From assembly GCA_051000755.1 (NCBI GenBank), contig JBPCNZ010000027.1, positions 1 to 12,481 on the forward strand: 12,481 nt of DNA. The letters are read 5' to 3'. This DNA is from JALZAH01 sp051000755 (lineage in GTDB: Bacteria; Actinomycetota; Acidimicrobiia; Acidimicrobiales; Palsa-688). The position numbers and the translations under genes are program-made. This document shows positions 6,356 through 12,481 of this stretch, in pieces; position 1 is the stretch's first letter, and every line of letters starts with the position of its first letter. The notes beneath the pieces were generated by a model. It was not told the origin of the DNA. It did no database searches and saw only the letters and a program-made list of their open reading frames with translations.

Positions 6356-7501
6356 GTGGCCTCGGAGCCGGAGATCCTGATTGCTGGCGGGGGAATAGCG
6401 GGGCTGTCGACGGCGGTCGCCCTGCAGCGGCAGGGCCGGTCCAGCCTGGTGTTGGAACGAACGCCGGCGCTGACGGGGATCGGTGCCGGTATCTCTCTCT
6501 GGCCCAACGCCATGGCCGCCCTGGACCGCCTCGGTGTTGGAAACGTCATCAGGGCTCATGGGGGGACCCTGGCCTCCGGCGGGGTGCGACGCCCCGACGG
6601 GAAGTGGCTCCGAACCGTCCCGCCGGGGACCCTCGAACGAGCCGTCGGAGGATCCATCGTCACCATCCGCCGAGCCCATCTGATCTCCGCATTGGCCTCG
6701 GAACTGGACCAAGGGGTTCTTCGCCTCGGCGCCCATGTCGTCGGTTGCGAGAAGGGCACCGATCAGGTAGAGGTTGCCTTGGCGGACGGTTCCTCGGTCG
6801 TTGGCGGCGCTCTCATCGGCGCCGACGGAGTGCGCTCCATGGTGGCCCGCTCCCTCGACCCTGACCTCACGTTCCGATACGCGGGCTATACGGCGTGGCG
6901 TGGCGTTGCTGACCTTGCTATCGGAAGGACGGAGCCGAGCGAGACATGGGGCCCGGGGGGCGAGTTCGGTTTCTTTCCGCTCCCTGAGGGCTGTACCTAC
7001 TGGTTCGCCACGGCGAACGTGGGTCAGGGACAGCAGGCGCCTGACAGCGAGCGGGCCGAGCTCGAGAGGCGATTCTCGGGCTGGCACCAGCCCATCGGCG
7101 AGCTCCTCGCGGCCACCACACCAGGAGAGGTCATCCGCCATGACATCCTCGACCGAAGCATGCCGAGGCAGTGGAGCCAGGGAAACGTCACGGTCGTGGG
7201 CGATGCCGCTCACCCCATGCGACCCCACCTCGGCCAAGGTGGCTGCCAAGCGCTCGAGGATGCCGTGGTCCTCGGCGAGTGCACGGTTCAACACGCTCGG
7301 CTTTCCTCGGCGTTCAGCGAGTACGAGGAGCGCAGGCGACGCAGGGTACAGAAGGTGGTGGCCCGTTCCGTTGCACCCGGCCGCCTGGTCCAATACGAGG
7401 GCCGGCTCCGAGGGCCCCTGCAACGATTGGCCTGCCGGGTCCCTCTCCGTCTGACCCTGGGCCAGCTCGCCTCCATCGCCGGCGCTGATGGGTGGAGGTG
7501 A
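6356..7501 (+). CDS. FAD-dependent monooxygenase (PHBH-like, class A)
   Basis: A 381-residue soluble flavoprotein of the p-hydroxybenzoate hydroxylase/zeaxanthin epoxidase-like group. These enzymes use NAD(P)H and O2 to hydroxylate or epoxidise aromatic or lipophilic substrates. From GTG 6356: Rossmann motif ILIAGGGIAGLS (GGGIAG at 11-16), Glu34 for the FAD ribose (LVLERT), the DG motif ALIGADGVRS (GADG at 155-158), and the second FAD motif VVGDAAHPMRPHLGQGG (GDAAHP at 282-287) followed by CQALEDA. All cofactor motifs are intact and the length is normal. The start could be TTG 6320, but that codon forms the first bases of a TTGACA -35 box. Starting at 6356 leaves the short N-terminus usual in the family. 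The substrate cannot be told from sequence. The C-terminal ~50 residues are rich in Arg and Leu. Confidence 0.85.
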   Translation: MASEPEILIAGGGIAGLSTAVALQRQGRSSLVLERTPALTGIGAGISLWPNAMAALDRLGVGNVIRAHGGTLASGGVRRPDGKWLRTVPPGTLERAVGGSIVTIRRAHLISALASELDQGVLRLGAHVVGCEKGTDQVEVALADGSSVVGGALIGADGVRSMVARSLDPDLTFRYAGYTAWRGVADLAIGRTEPSETWGPGGEFGFFPLPEGCTYWFATANVGQGQQAPDSERAELERRFSGWHQPIGELLAATTPGEVIRHDILDRSMPRQWSQGNVTVVGDAAHPMRPHLGQGGCQALEDAVVLGECTVQHARLSSAFSEYEERRRRRVQKVVARSVAPGRLVQYEGRLRGPLQRLACRVPLRLTLGQLASIAGADGWR

Positions 7502-7894
7502 GGCGTGGCAGGTAGATCTCGTGGCCGTTGTTCTTGGTCCATCCGCAGCATGAGTCCCGCCCCGTTTCCGGAAAGATCCGTTACGTCCGGTTTAGCCTTT
7601 GGCGATTGCGGGAAGAAGGTCTTCTGTTGCGCTCGTACCGCACGCGATGTGGCGTGACGTGACCTTCCCAGGATCCCGCGAAGGTCGCTCCGTGAATGGT
7701 GAGCCATGCAGGCAGATGGCCTCCTTGTCGTCCGCCGGAGCGGTCGGCTCCGAATATCCCACTTGAACGCCGAACCGGGATGAGCCGCATGGCACATCGG
7801 TTCCTTCGGTCTCATGCCATCCAGGTGGGGCAGCGGCACCGAAGATATGAACGATTCACAAAAGTCAATCCAAACCAATAGAAGGATGTCATCG
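7502..7894. other. Intergenic region upstream of the duplicated lipoprotein gene
   Basis: In these 393 bases I found no gene: the short frames on both strands show no family motif or ribosome-binding site. It contains a perfect 10-bp palindrome TTTCCGGAAA (7565-7574) and becomes more A-rich just before the next gene, as a promoter and leader would. I could not place a convincing -35/-10 pair. Confidence 0.5.
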
Positions 7895-9115
7895 ATGTCA
7901 ACACGGACGCACCGCCGTCTCGCTGCTGTTGCCTTGGTAGGCGGCCTAGCGCTCGCCGCTGGGGCCTGTGGCAGCTCCAAGACCTCCAGTTCCCCGACGA
8001 CCGCCAAGAGCCCTTCGGGGAGCACCGCCCCCGCCGCGGACAAGGTCACCGCCCTCCCCGCACTGAGCGGCAAGGGCACCACCGTGACCCTGAATCCTCA
8101 GACGGCTGCGGCTCTCACGTCGCTGAAGCTCACCGTCAGCCCGTTCGGGACGGCCACGGCCGCTAAGACCGCCTCTGGCGGCACCGCGGTGACGTTCCCC
8201 ATCACCAGCGGCTACGCCGAGATCCACAGTGACACCTCCTTCAAGCCCGGCTACATCGTCGGCAACATCAACCACTTCGGCTCGGGCCTGACCTTCGCCG
8301 GTGGAGGCAAGAGCCTGACCGTCTCCAACTTCGTGGTCGATCCGGGCGGCTCGATGCTTTACGCCACGGTCGGCGCCATGAACGCCGTCCCCATCGCCAC
8401 CCTCGACGGCGCCGCCGTCAAGGCCGGCATGGCCGGCAGCGATGTCACCCTCGACGGCACCGTCGCCAAGCTGACCCAGACGGCTGCGTCGGCGCTCGAC
8501 TCGACCTTCGGCACCACCGCGGTGACCGCCGGGCTCCCCCTCGGCACGGTGCACCTGGACCTGGCCGGCACGCCGAACACCTACACCGACAAGACCACCG
8601 AGCTCTCCCGGCTCTCGGGTGAGTCCACCTCGGTGGCGCTCGATGCCAGCACCGCCATGGCCCTCAAGAGCCTCGGCGTGGCCGTTGCCCCGGAGGGTAA
8701 GGCGACCTTCGATGCCGCAACGTCGACCATCGGCTTCCCCATCACCGGTGGGTTTGCTGCCATCCACAGTGACAAGAGCTACCAGCCCGGCTACATCGTC
8801 GGCTCGCTCATCCACCAGTCGAGTGGGATCACGTTCTCCAAGGGCGGCAAGTCCCTGACCATCACCAGCTTCGTGGTCGACCCGGGGAGCTCCACCCTGA
8901 CCGGGACCGTCGGCGGCATGCCTGGCGTCCCCATCGGCACCCTCAACGGCGCACCCGTCCAGGTCAGCACGGTCAACGGCACCGTCCATCTTGACGGCAC
9001 CATCGTCAACCTGACCCAGACCGCCGCCCAGGCGCTGGACACCACCTTCGGCACCACCGCCGTCAAGGCCGGGCTTCCGCTCGGTGTGGCGCACATCATC
9101 CTTGCCGGTAGCTGA
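7895..9115 (+). CDS. Putative lipoprotein with two tandem copies of a beta-rich domain
   Basis: A 406-residue exported protein of unknown function. From ATG 7895 there is a basic N-terminus (STRTHRR), a hydrophobic core and a lipobox-like AAGAC with Cys25. Ala and Gly at -1 and -2 fit loosely; the Ala at -3 is unusual. A Ser/Thr/Pro linker follows, then two ~165-residue repeats. Each has TVTL-like opening, SLxxxVxPxGxA, FPIT(S/G)GxAxIHSD, (F/Y)xPGYIVG, GGKSLT, FVVDPGxSxL, LDGT(V/I)xxLTQTAAxALDxTFGTTAVxAGLPLG and a final (V/I)xLAG. The pattern resembles secreted beta-sandwich proteins of Actinobacteria, some loosely recalling HtaA-like domains, but I cannot assign a family. ATG 7895 is preferred: AGAAGGA (7880-7886) lies 8 nt upstream, while ATG 7886 overlaps that site. 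A terminator hairpin follows. Confidence 0.8.
   Translation: MSTRTHRRLAAVALVGGLALAAGACGSSKTSSSPTTAKSPSGSTAPAADKVTALPALSGKGTTVTLNPQTAAALTSLKLTVSPFGTATAAKTASGGTAVTFPITSGYAEIHSDTSFKPGYIVGNINHFGSGLTFAGGGKSLTVSNFVVDPGGSMLYATVGAMNAVPIATLDGAAVKAGMAGSDVTLDGTVAKLTQTAASALDSTFGTTAVTAGLPLGTVHLDLAGTPNTYTDKTTELSRLSGESTSVALDASTAMALKSLGVAVAPEGKATFDAATSTIGFPITGGFAAIHSDKSYQPGYIVGSLIHQSSGITFSKGGKSLTITSFVVDPGSSTLTGTVGGMPGVPIGTLNGAPVQVSTVNGTVHLDGTIVNLTQTAAQALDTTFGTTAVKAGLPLGVAHIILAGS
8078..9112 (+). repeat. Internal gene duplication, period 549 bp
   Basis: Copy A (8078-8572) and copy B (8627-9112) code for the two domains of the lipoprotein, joined by an 18-residue linker. DNA identity is clear in blocks such as the PGYIVG, FVVDPG and LTQTAA segments, but copies have drifted elsewhere, so the duplication is not recent. 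Confidence 0.8.
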
Positions 9116-9154
9116 TCCTCAGCATCCGGTAGCAACGCAGTAGCGCATCATCTC

Positions 9155-9186
9155 GCAGCCCCCGGCGTTTCGGCGCCGGGGGCTGC
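9155..9186. terminator. Bidirectional terminator hairpin
   Basis: GCAGCCCCCGGCG (9155-9167) and CGCCGGGGGCTGC (9174-9186) form a perfect 13-bp GC-rich stem with a 6-nt loop, between the convergent lipoprotein and PPK2 genes. No T-run follows on either side, as is usual for actinobacterial terminators. It lies 39 nt after one stop codon and 17 nt from the other. Confidence 0.8.
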
Positions 9187-9203
9187 TGTCTGCCCGGCGT
9201 CCC

Positions 9204-9983
9204 TCAGATCGGCGGGGGGACGTCGTCGGGGGGAGGAGGTTCGACGCCGACCCGGCGCATGCCTTCCTCCATGCGGGCGATCACCGTCTCGATGACCCTG
9301 ACCCGGGCGAAGTGCTTGTCTTCCGCCTCGACCACGTCCCAGGGGCCGAGGGGGTGCTCGGTACCGGCGAACATGTCCCGCAGGGCCTCTTCGTACGGTC
9401 CCCGCTTTTCCCGGTTGCGCCAGTCCTCGGCGCCCAGCTTCCAGCTCTTGAGGGGATGGGCGGCCCGGCGCTCGAAACGCCGAAGTTGCTCCTCGTGGGA
9501 GATGTGCATCCACAGCTTGATGATGACCATGCCCTCGAGAGCGAGTGAGCGTTCGAAGCTCACGATCTCCTCATAGGCCCGCTGCCATTGTTCCTCGACG
9601 GCAAAGCCCTCCACCCGCTCGACGAGGATCCTCCCGTACCAGGACCGGTCGAAGATGGCCATGCCCCCCCAACCCGGCAGGCTGGGAAAGAAACGCCAGA
9701 GGAAATGGTGACGCTTCTCGTCATGGGTGGGCTTGGAGAATTGCGCCACCCGGACGTGGCGAGGGTCCAGCGAGGCGACCAGGCGCTTGATGGCTCCACC
9801 CTTGCCGGCCGCATCCCATCCCTCGAAAACGACGCAGACCGGGGGGCCGAGGGTGCCATCGCCCAGCAGGCCGCCGTTGACGAGCCGCAGGTGGAGGAGC
9901 CGGTGCTGGGCCGCCGTGAGGCGGCGGAGCTCCTCGCTCTTGGAGAGTCGGAGGGACAGATCCACCTTGTCCAGGTCGGCCAT
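9204..9983 (-). CDS. ppk2: Polyphosphate kinase 2 (PPK2) family protein
   Basis: A 259-residue cytosolic single-domain PPK2. These enzymes transfer phosphate between inorganic polyphosphate and nucleotides, mostly making NDP or NTP from polyphosphate. From ATG 9983: Walker A VVFEGWDAAGKGGAIKRL (54-63 EGWDAAGKGG), a Walker B-like MAIFDRSWYGR (Asp112), the lid-region KPTHDEKRHHFLWRFFP, FERSLALEGMVIIKLWMHIS and EEQLRRFERR. All catalytic motifs look intact. I cannot assign class I, II or III by eye. The frame reaches 10022, but the family start and an AGGG a few bases upstream favour 9983. It is divergent from the peroxiredoxin gene across 116 bp, suggesting a shared control region. Confidence 0.9.
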   Translation of the reverse strand: MADLDKVDLSLRLSKSEELRRLTAAQHRLLHLRLVNGGLLGDGTLGPPVCVVFEGWDAAGKGGAIKRLVASLDPRHVRVAQFSKPTHDEKRHHFLWRFFPSLPGWGGMAIFDRSWYGRILVERVEGFAVEEQWQRAYEEIVSFERSLALEGMVIIKLWMHISHEEQLRRFERRAAHPLKSWKLGAEDWRNREKRGPYEEALRDMFAGTEHPLGPWDVVEAEDKHFARVRVIETVIARMEEGMRRVGVEPPPPDDVPPPI

Positions 9984-10099
9984 GGGCCCTATTGAAGCCG
10001 GTCGGGCCCACCATGCGCCCAACCGCGCCCGGCGCCCCTAGGCTCGGCCAAGCCCGGCCGACACGGTCGGCGCGCCCACCCCCCAGCGCAGGAGGAAGC

Positions 10100-10585
10100 A
10101 TGACGATTTCCGTAGGCGACAAGGTCCCCGACGTCAAGGTTCAGACCCCGACCGCCGACGGCCCCAAAGCCGTCCAGACCGGTGACGCCCTGGGTCATGG
10201 CAAGGTCGTCCTCTTCGGCGTGCCCGGCGCCTTCACCCCCACCTGCTCGGACTACCACCTCCCCGGATTCGTGTTGCGGGCCGACGAGCTGGAAGCCAAA
10301 GGCGTGACCACCATTGCCTGCACCGCGGTCAACGATGCCTTCGTCCTGGGGGCGTGGGGCGAGGCCCGCGAGGTGGGTGACAAGGTGTTGCTGCTGGCGG
10401 ACGGCTCCGCTGACTTCGCCCGGGCCCTCGGCCTGGACATCGATCTGAGCGGCGGAGGTCTCGGCGTCCGGTCGAAGCGCTTCTCGGCGATCATCGAGGA
10501 CGGCGTCATCACCGACCTGACCGTCGAGGACGACGGTTTGGGCCTGGAGAAGAGCGGGGCCGACGGGGTCCTCGCCAAGCTCTGA
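10100..10585 (+). CDS. Prx5/type II peroxiredoxin
   Basis: A 161-residue thiol peroxidase of the redoxin (AhpC/TSA) family that reduces H2O2 and alkyl hydroperoxides in the cytosol. The active site PGAFTPTCS carries the peroxidatic Cys49. A second Cys74 (TIACTAVND) is 25 residues later, the spacing of the resolving cysteine in plant and bacterial type II peroxiredoxins. The family segments VNDAFVLGAWGEA and LLADGSADFARALGL are also present. These identify the Prx5 branch, which usually takes electrons from glutaredoxin or thioredoxin; no fused glutaredoxin domain is present. ATG 10100 follows AGGAGG (10090-10095) by 4 nt, a strong start. The gene is convergent with the thioesterase, with only 29 nt between them and just a 5-bp dyad (10583-10596) overlapping the stop. 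Confidence 0.92.
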   Translation: MTISVGDKVPDVKVQTPTADGPKAVQTGDALGHGKVVLFGVPGAFTPTCSDYHLPGFVLRADELEAKGVTTIACTAVNDAFVLGAWGEAREVGDKVLLLADGSADFARALGLDIDLSGGGLGVRSKRFSAIIEDGVITDLTVEDDGLGLEKSGADGVLAKL

Positions 10586-10614
10586 TCAGACGATCATGGG
10601 CCTGCCGAGCTGCC

Positions 10615-11043
10615 CTACCCGGGCCGCTCGGTGAGCAGGAACGTTGACGACGCCCGGGCCACGGTCACCCCGGCGTCGTCGACCACCTCTGCCTCCACGA
10701 ACGTCACCCGCCGCCCGTTGGACACCGCCCGGGCCGTGCAGGTCAGGACGGCCCCGGTCCGGACCGGCTTGAAGAAGCTGATCCGCAGGTCGGTGTTGGC
10801 CGTGTACACCCTGCGGTCCCGGTTGGCGGTGACCGACGTGGCCGCCATCGCCGAGTCCACGAAGGCGGCGACGAATCCGCCTTGGAGCACGCCCACGGGG
10901 TTGGCGAAGCGCTCGTCGGCCGGCATCTCCCACACCGTCACGCCCGGCTGCGATTTGTCGATGCAGGTCATGCCCAGCGTGAGATCACAGTTGGGAGGGA
11001 TCTGAACCCTGGGTCCCCGATGCTCGGGGGGCGGCTCGGCCAT
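10615..11043 (-). CDS. PaaI-type hotdog-fold thioesterase
   Basis: A 142-residue protein of the 4HBT/PaaI hotdog superfamily that hydrolyses acyl- or aryl-CoA thioesters. The core helix motif is NPVGVLQGGFVAAFVDSAMAATS. The usual HGG is QGG here (Gln54), which occurs in parts of the family, and the conserved acidic residue is Asp63. The C-terminal strands TANTDLRISFFKPVRTGAV and RRVTFVEAEVVDDAGVTVARASSTFLL complete the fold. It probably acts as a homotetramer. It follows the TetR gene by 24 nt on the same strand with no strong ribosome-binding site, so co-transcription and perhaps translational coupling are likely. The TetR protein may therefore control it in response to an acyl-CoA-related or lipophilic ligand (inference). 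Confidence 0.88.
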   Translation of the reverse strand: MAEPPPEHRGPRVQIPPNCDLTLGMTCIDKSQPGVTVWEMPADERFANPVGVLQGGFVAAFVDSAMAATSVTANRDRRVYTANTDLRISFFKPVRTGAVLTCTARAVSNGRRVTFVEAEVVDDAGVTVARASSTFLLTERPG

Positions 11044-11067
11044 GGCCGGCAGCGTACCGGGGAGCCT

Positions 11068-11907
11068 TCAGCCCCCCGCCGGCCGGCGAGACTCAGCAGC
11101 GCGTGAGTCGGCAGCGCGTGAGTCGGCGGCGCGGGAGTCGGCGGCGCGTGAGTCGGCGGCGCGGGAGTCGGCGGCGCGGGAGTCGGCGGCGCGGGAGTCG
11201 GCGGCGCGGGATTCGGCGGCGCGGGATTCGGCGGCGCGGGATTCGGCGGCGCGGGATTCGGCGGCGCGGGATTCGGCGGCCCGGGCGCCGGGAAGGCTGC
11301 GGAGACCGGCCCACACCAGGTTCGCCAGACGCTCGGCGAGCAGGTCGCCCTCGGTCGCATCGAGCGGCGTGGTGGTCGGCGCCGCCCCCAGCCCACCGTT
11401 GCGGGCCACCCACTGGCGGGAGGTGATCTCCGCCAGGCCGACGATGGCGTAACCGAGCAGTTCTCGATGGGGGAGGTCCACGCCCGCCTCGATGAACTCG
11501 CCGACCGCCGTGGCCATCTGGTCCTCGATGGCCGCCACCACCTCCGCCGAATCGTCCTCCTGGCGGGCCGACCCACCGAAGAGGAGGTTGAAGGCGCTGG
11601 TGTGCTCCCGGACCCAGCCGAAGTACGCCACGAAGCCGGCCTTGACCCGTCGCTGCGGGTCCGCCTCGCGCGCCGCGTCCTCGGCGATCAAGGTCCGCAC
11701 GTCCTCCCCGACGGTGGCCAGCAGCTCCCGGTACAGCTCGCGCTTGGACGAGAAGTGCTGGTACACGACCGGTTTGGTCACGCCGGCGGCCTCGGCGATG
11801 TCTTCCATGGAGGTGTCGTGGAAGCCGCGAGCCCCGAAGAGCGGAAGGGCGACTTCGAGGAGCTGGCGGCGTCGGGTGGTGCGGGGAAGGCGCTGTTGGC
11901 GAGGCAA
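11068..11907 (-). CDS. TetR-family regulator with a repetitive C-terminal tail
   Basis: A 279-residue DNA-binding repressor, longer than the usual 190-220. The N-terminal helix-turn-helix spans about residues 12-58: RRRQLLEVALPLFGARGFHDTSMEDIAEAAGV, with recognition helix TKPVVYQHFSSKRELY. A helical ligand-binding domain covers ~60-205 (FNLLFGG, AEITSRQW and others). Residues ~209-274 are 13 pentapeptides, AAESR or AADSR, followed by RRPAGG. That tail is not part of the family and is encoded by a 15-bp tandem repeat. The predicted start is TTG 11907; AGGA lies 11 nt upstream, which is long, so the start is not certain. The thioesterase lies 24 nt downstream as a likely target. An imperfect dyad 41 nt upstream may be its operator. 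Confidence 0.88.
   Translation of the reverse strand: MPRQQRLPRTTRRRQLLEVALPLFGARGFHDTSMEDIAEAAGVTKPVVYQHFSSKRELYRELLATVGEDVRTLIAEDAAREADPQRRVKAGFVAYFGWVREHTSAFNLLFGGSARQEDDSAEVVAAIEDQMATAVGEFIEAGVDLPHRELLGYAIVGLAEITSRQWVARNGGLGAAPTTTPLDATEGDLLAERLANLVWAGLRSLPGARAAESRAAESRAAESRAAESRAAESRAADSRAADSRAADSRAADSRAADSRAADSRAADSRAAESRRPAGG
11086..11280 (-). repeat. Thirteen tandem 15-bp repeats (minisatellite) in the TetR gene
   Basis: Thirteen exact-length 15-bp units lie back to back with no interruptions. On the + strand the main forms are GCGGGAGTCGGCGGC, GCGTGAGTCGGCGGC and GCGGGATTCGGCGGC. The five units at 11206-11280 carry ATTC (Glu), the next seven carry AGTC (Asp), and the last (11086-11100) is a diverged Glu form. 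The blocks of identical variants suggest spread by slippage or unequal exchange. Confidence 0.95.
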
Positions 11908-11948
11908 GGTGGCGAATGTCCTGTTTGTGCTTGTCGGCAGGGAAGCGT

Positions 11949-11966
11949 AGGTCGGAGGCCGAACCT
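11949..11966. promoter_or_regulatory. Imperfect dyad upstream of the TetR gene, possible operator
   Basis: AGGTCGG (11949-11955) faces CCGAACCT (11959-11966), symmetric apart from one extra A. Its place 41 nt upstream of the TTG start suits autorepression by a TetR protein. Such short GC-rich dyads also arise by chance. The surrounding 11908-12130 shows no gene. Confidence 0.28.
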
Positions 11967-12130
11967 CTATGACGTGCGCCCGCCCAAGTCGTCACCCTCC
12001 AAGCGGCTTCGTCGACCTCCCGAACCCCTGCGACCGTACCCGGCCCGCAGGGCGGCCACGGGGCTCCTTGCCGCCCGGGCCCGCCGGCGTCGCTACCGGT
12101 CCTTTCCGCCAGCCCAGGCTTAGCTGTCAT

Positions 12131-12347
12131 GGCCCCTGGCGGGGCCGGTCTTGGCGGATGAGAATCGGGGTGTGTCGGTCCGGGCAGACGTCGTGTCTCT
12201 ATGGCGCTCGGAGCCCGTTTTTAGCTTGACGCGGGGGTCTCGGGCGCTCCGTTCTGTGTCCTCGAGCACGTACCTCAGTTTCCTTGATGACGAGGCCCCC
12301 ATCCGGTCCGGCACCGTTGTTGTCGCCGAGAGCCCGGAGAGGGGTTG
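12131..12347 (+). ncRNA. Non-coding left end of second IS110 element, candidate bridge RNA
   Basis: No supported gene lies here, directly upstream of a second IS110 transposase. A perfect hairpin GGCCCC (12131-12136)/GGGGCC (12141-12146) lies near the likely element edge. Blocks shared with the left element are GGATGAGAAT (12156-12165), GAGCCCG (12211-12217), GCGGGGG (12231-12237) and CAGTTT (12276-12281), followed by GACG. CGGAGCCCG (12209-12217) can pair with CGGGCGCTCCG (12241-12251) as a 9-bp stem with one bulged G, enclosing a 23-nt loop that holds GCGGGGG. Such a stem with a large internal loop is the type of fold bridge RNAs use for target or donor recognition. RNA ends are not defined. 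Confidence 0.45.
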
Positions 12348-12481
12348 ATGGAGATGGAAGTGGTCATGGAGCGCTGCGCGTTCTTGGACGTTCACCGTGA
12401 CACGGTGATGGCCTGCGCGCGCACGCCTGGGGTTGCGGGGGGCCGCCGGGAAGAGGTCGCGGAGTTCCGCACCACCACGTC
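12348..12481 (+). CDS. IS110-family transposase, N-terminus, runs off the window
   Basis: The 44 complete codons visible give an IS110 N-terminus: CAFLDVHRDTVMACARTPG, then GGRREEVAEFRTTT. The first catalytic aspartate of the DEDD domain (FLDVHRD, Asp15 from ATG 12348) is present; the rest lies beyond the window. GGAGAGGGG (12336-12344) precedes ATG 12348 by 3 nt; ATG 12354 (9 nt away) and ATG 12366 are in-frame alternatives. The sequence differs clearly from the left-edge transposase (LDVHRDTVMACARTP versus LDVGKDEVVAAVRTP), so these are two different elements in the same orientation. Confidence 0.85.
   Translation, partial: MEMEVVMERCAFLDVHRDTVMACARTPGVAGGRREEVAEFRTTT

Noticed and set aside
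7946..9094. 382-codon minus-strand frame opposite the duplicated lipoprotein
   Set aside because: It shows Gly/Asp/Arg-rich shadow composition with no start signal, and it mirrors the duplication of the gene on the + strand.
10583..10596. Terminator between the peroxiredoxin and thioesterase genes
   Set aside because: Only a 5-bp stem with a 4-nt loop, AT/GC mixed and overlapping the stop codon; too weak to call.
11086..11280. CRISPR array
   Set aside because: Repeats are 15 bp, directly adjacent without spacers, and in frame within a protein.
11093..12130. Frames reading the TetR minisatellite as IPRRRLPRRR, PAPPNPAPPT or SAARESAAR on either strand
   Set aside because: A 15-bp GC-rich repeat stays open in most frames. 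Only the frame fused to a TetR domain has independent support.

Overview
This is a high-GC window with actinobacterial features. It carries a DUF4232 lipoprotein, LGFP cell-wall repeats, Ala/Thr/Ser-rich lipoproteins, a single-domain PPK2, a likely leaderless gene, and GTG/TTG starts. Actinomycetota is well supported. A finer placement, such as an uncultured Acidimicrobiia-like lineage, is only a guess.

Left edge (1-1178): the 5' half of an IS110-family transposase, with its long non-coding left end, is fused tail-to-tail with a DUF4232 lipoprotein gene that has lost its 3' end. Both genes break at the same point near 660-670. Right edge (12131-12481): the start of a second, different IS110 transposase, again with a roughly 200-nt non-coding left end. 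The two left ends share short sequence blocks in the same order and at similar distances from the start codon, as expected if both encode bridge RNAs.

Centre-left (1667-5507): a large secreted glycoside hydrolase of the DUF2961/GH172 family with Fn3-like, carbohydrate-binding-like and LGFP repeat domains. It is split into two frames by a single extra base near 3194. The two predicted catalytic glutamates lie in the second half. Its start has an unusual leader: a perfect GGAGGT lies 36 nt upstream of the ATG, and a hairpin between them would bring it to about 9 nt.

Middle (5658-9115): a small VOC (glyoxalase/bleomycin-resistance fold) protein whose leader can form two exclusive hairpins, an FAD-dependent monooxygenase that is probably leaderless, and a putative lipoprotein made of two copies of one ~165-residue domain. 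A strong hairpin at 9155-9186 separates this block from the convergent gene that follows.

Right (9204-11907): ordinary housekeeping and stress genes. These are a PPK2 polyphosphate kinase divergent from a Prx5-type peroxiredoxin, then a TetR regulator followed on the same strand by a PaaI-type thioesterase (probable two-gene operon). The TetR gene ends in thirteen 15-bp repeats coding for an AAESR/AADSR tail.

The strongest candidates for something new are the LGFP-anchored GH172 enzyme with its leader and frameshift, the paired IS110 bridge-RNA regions, and the repeat tail of the TetR protein. No CRISPR array, rRNA, confident tRNA or defence system was found.
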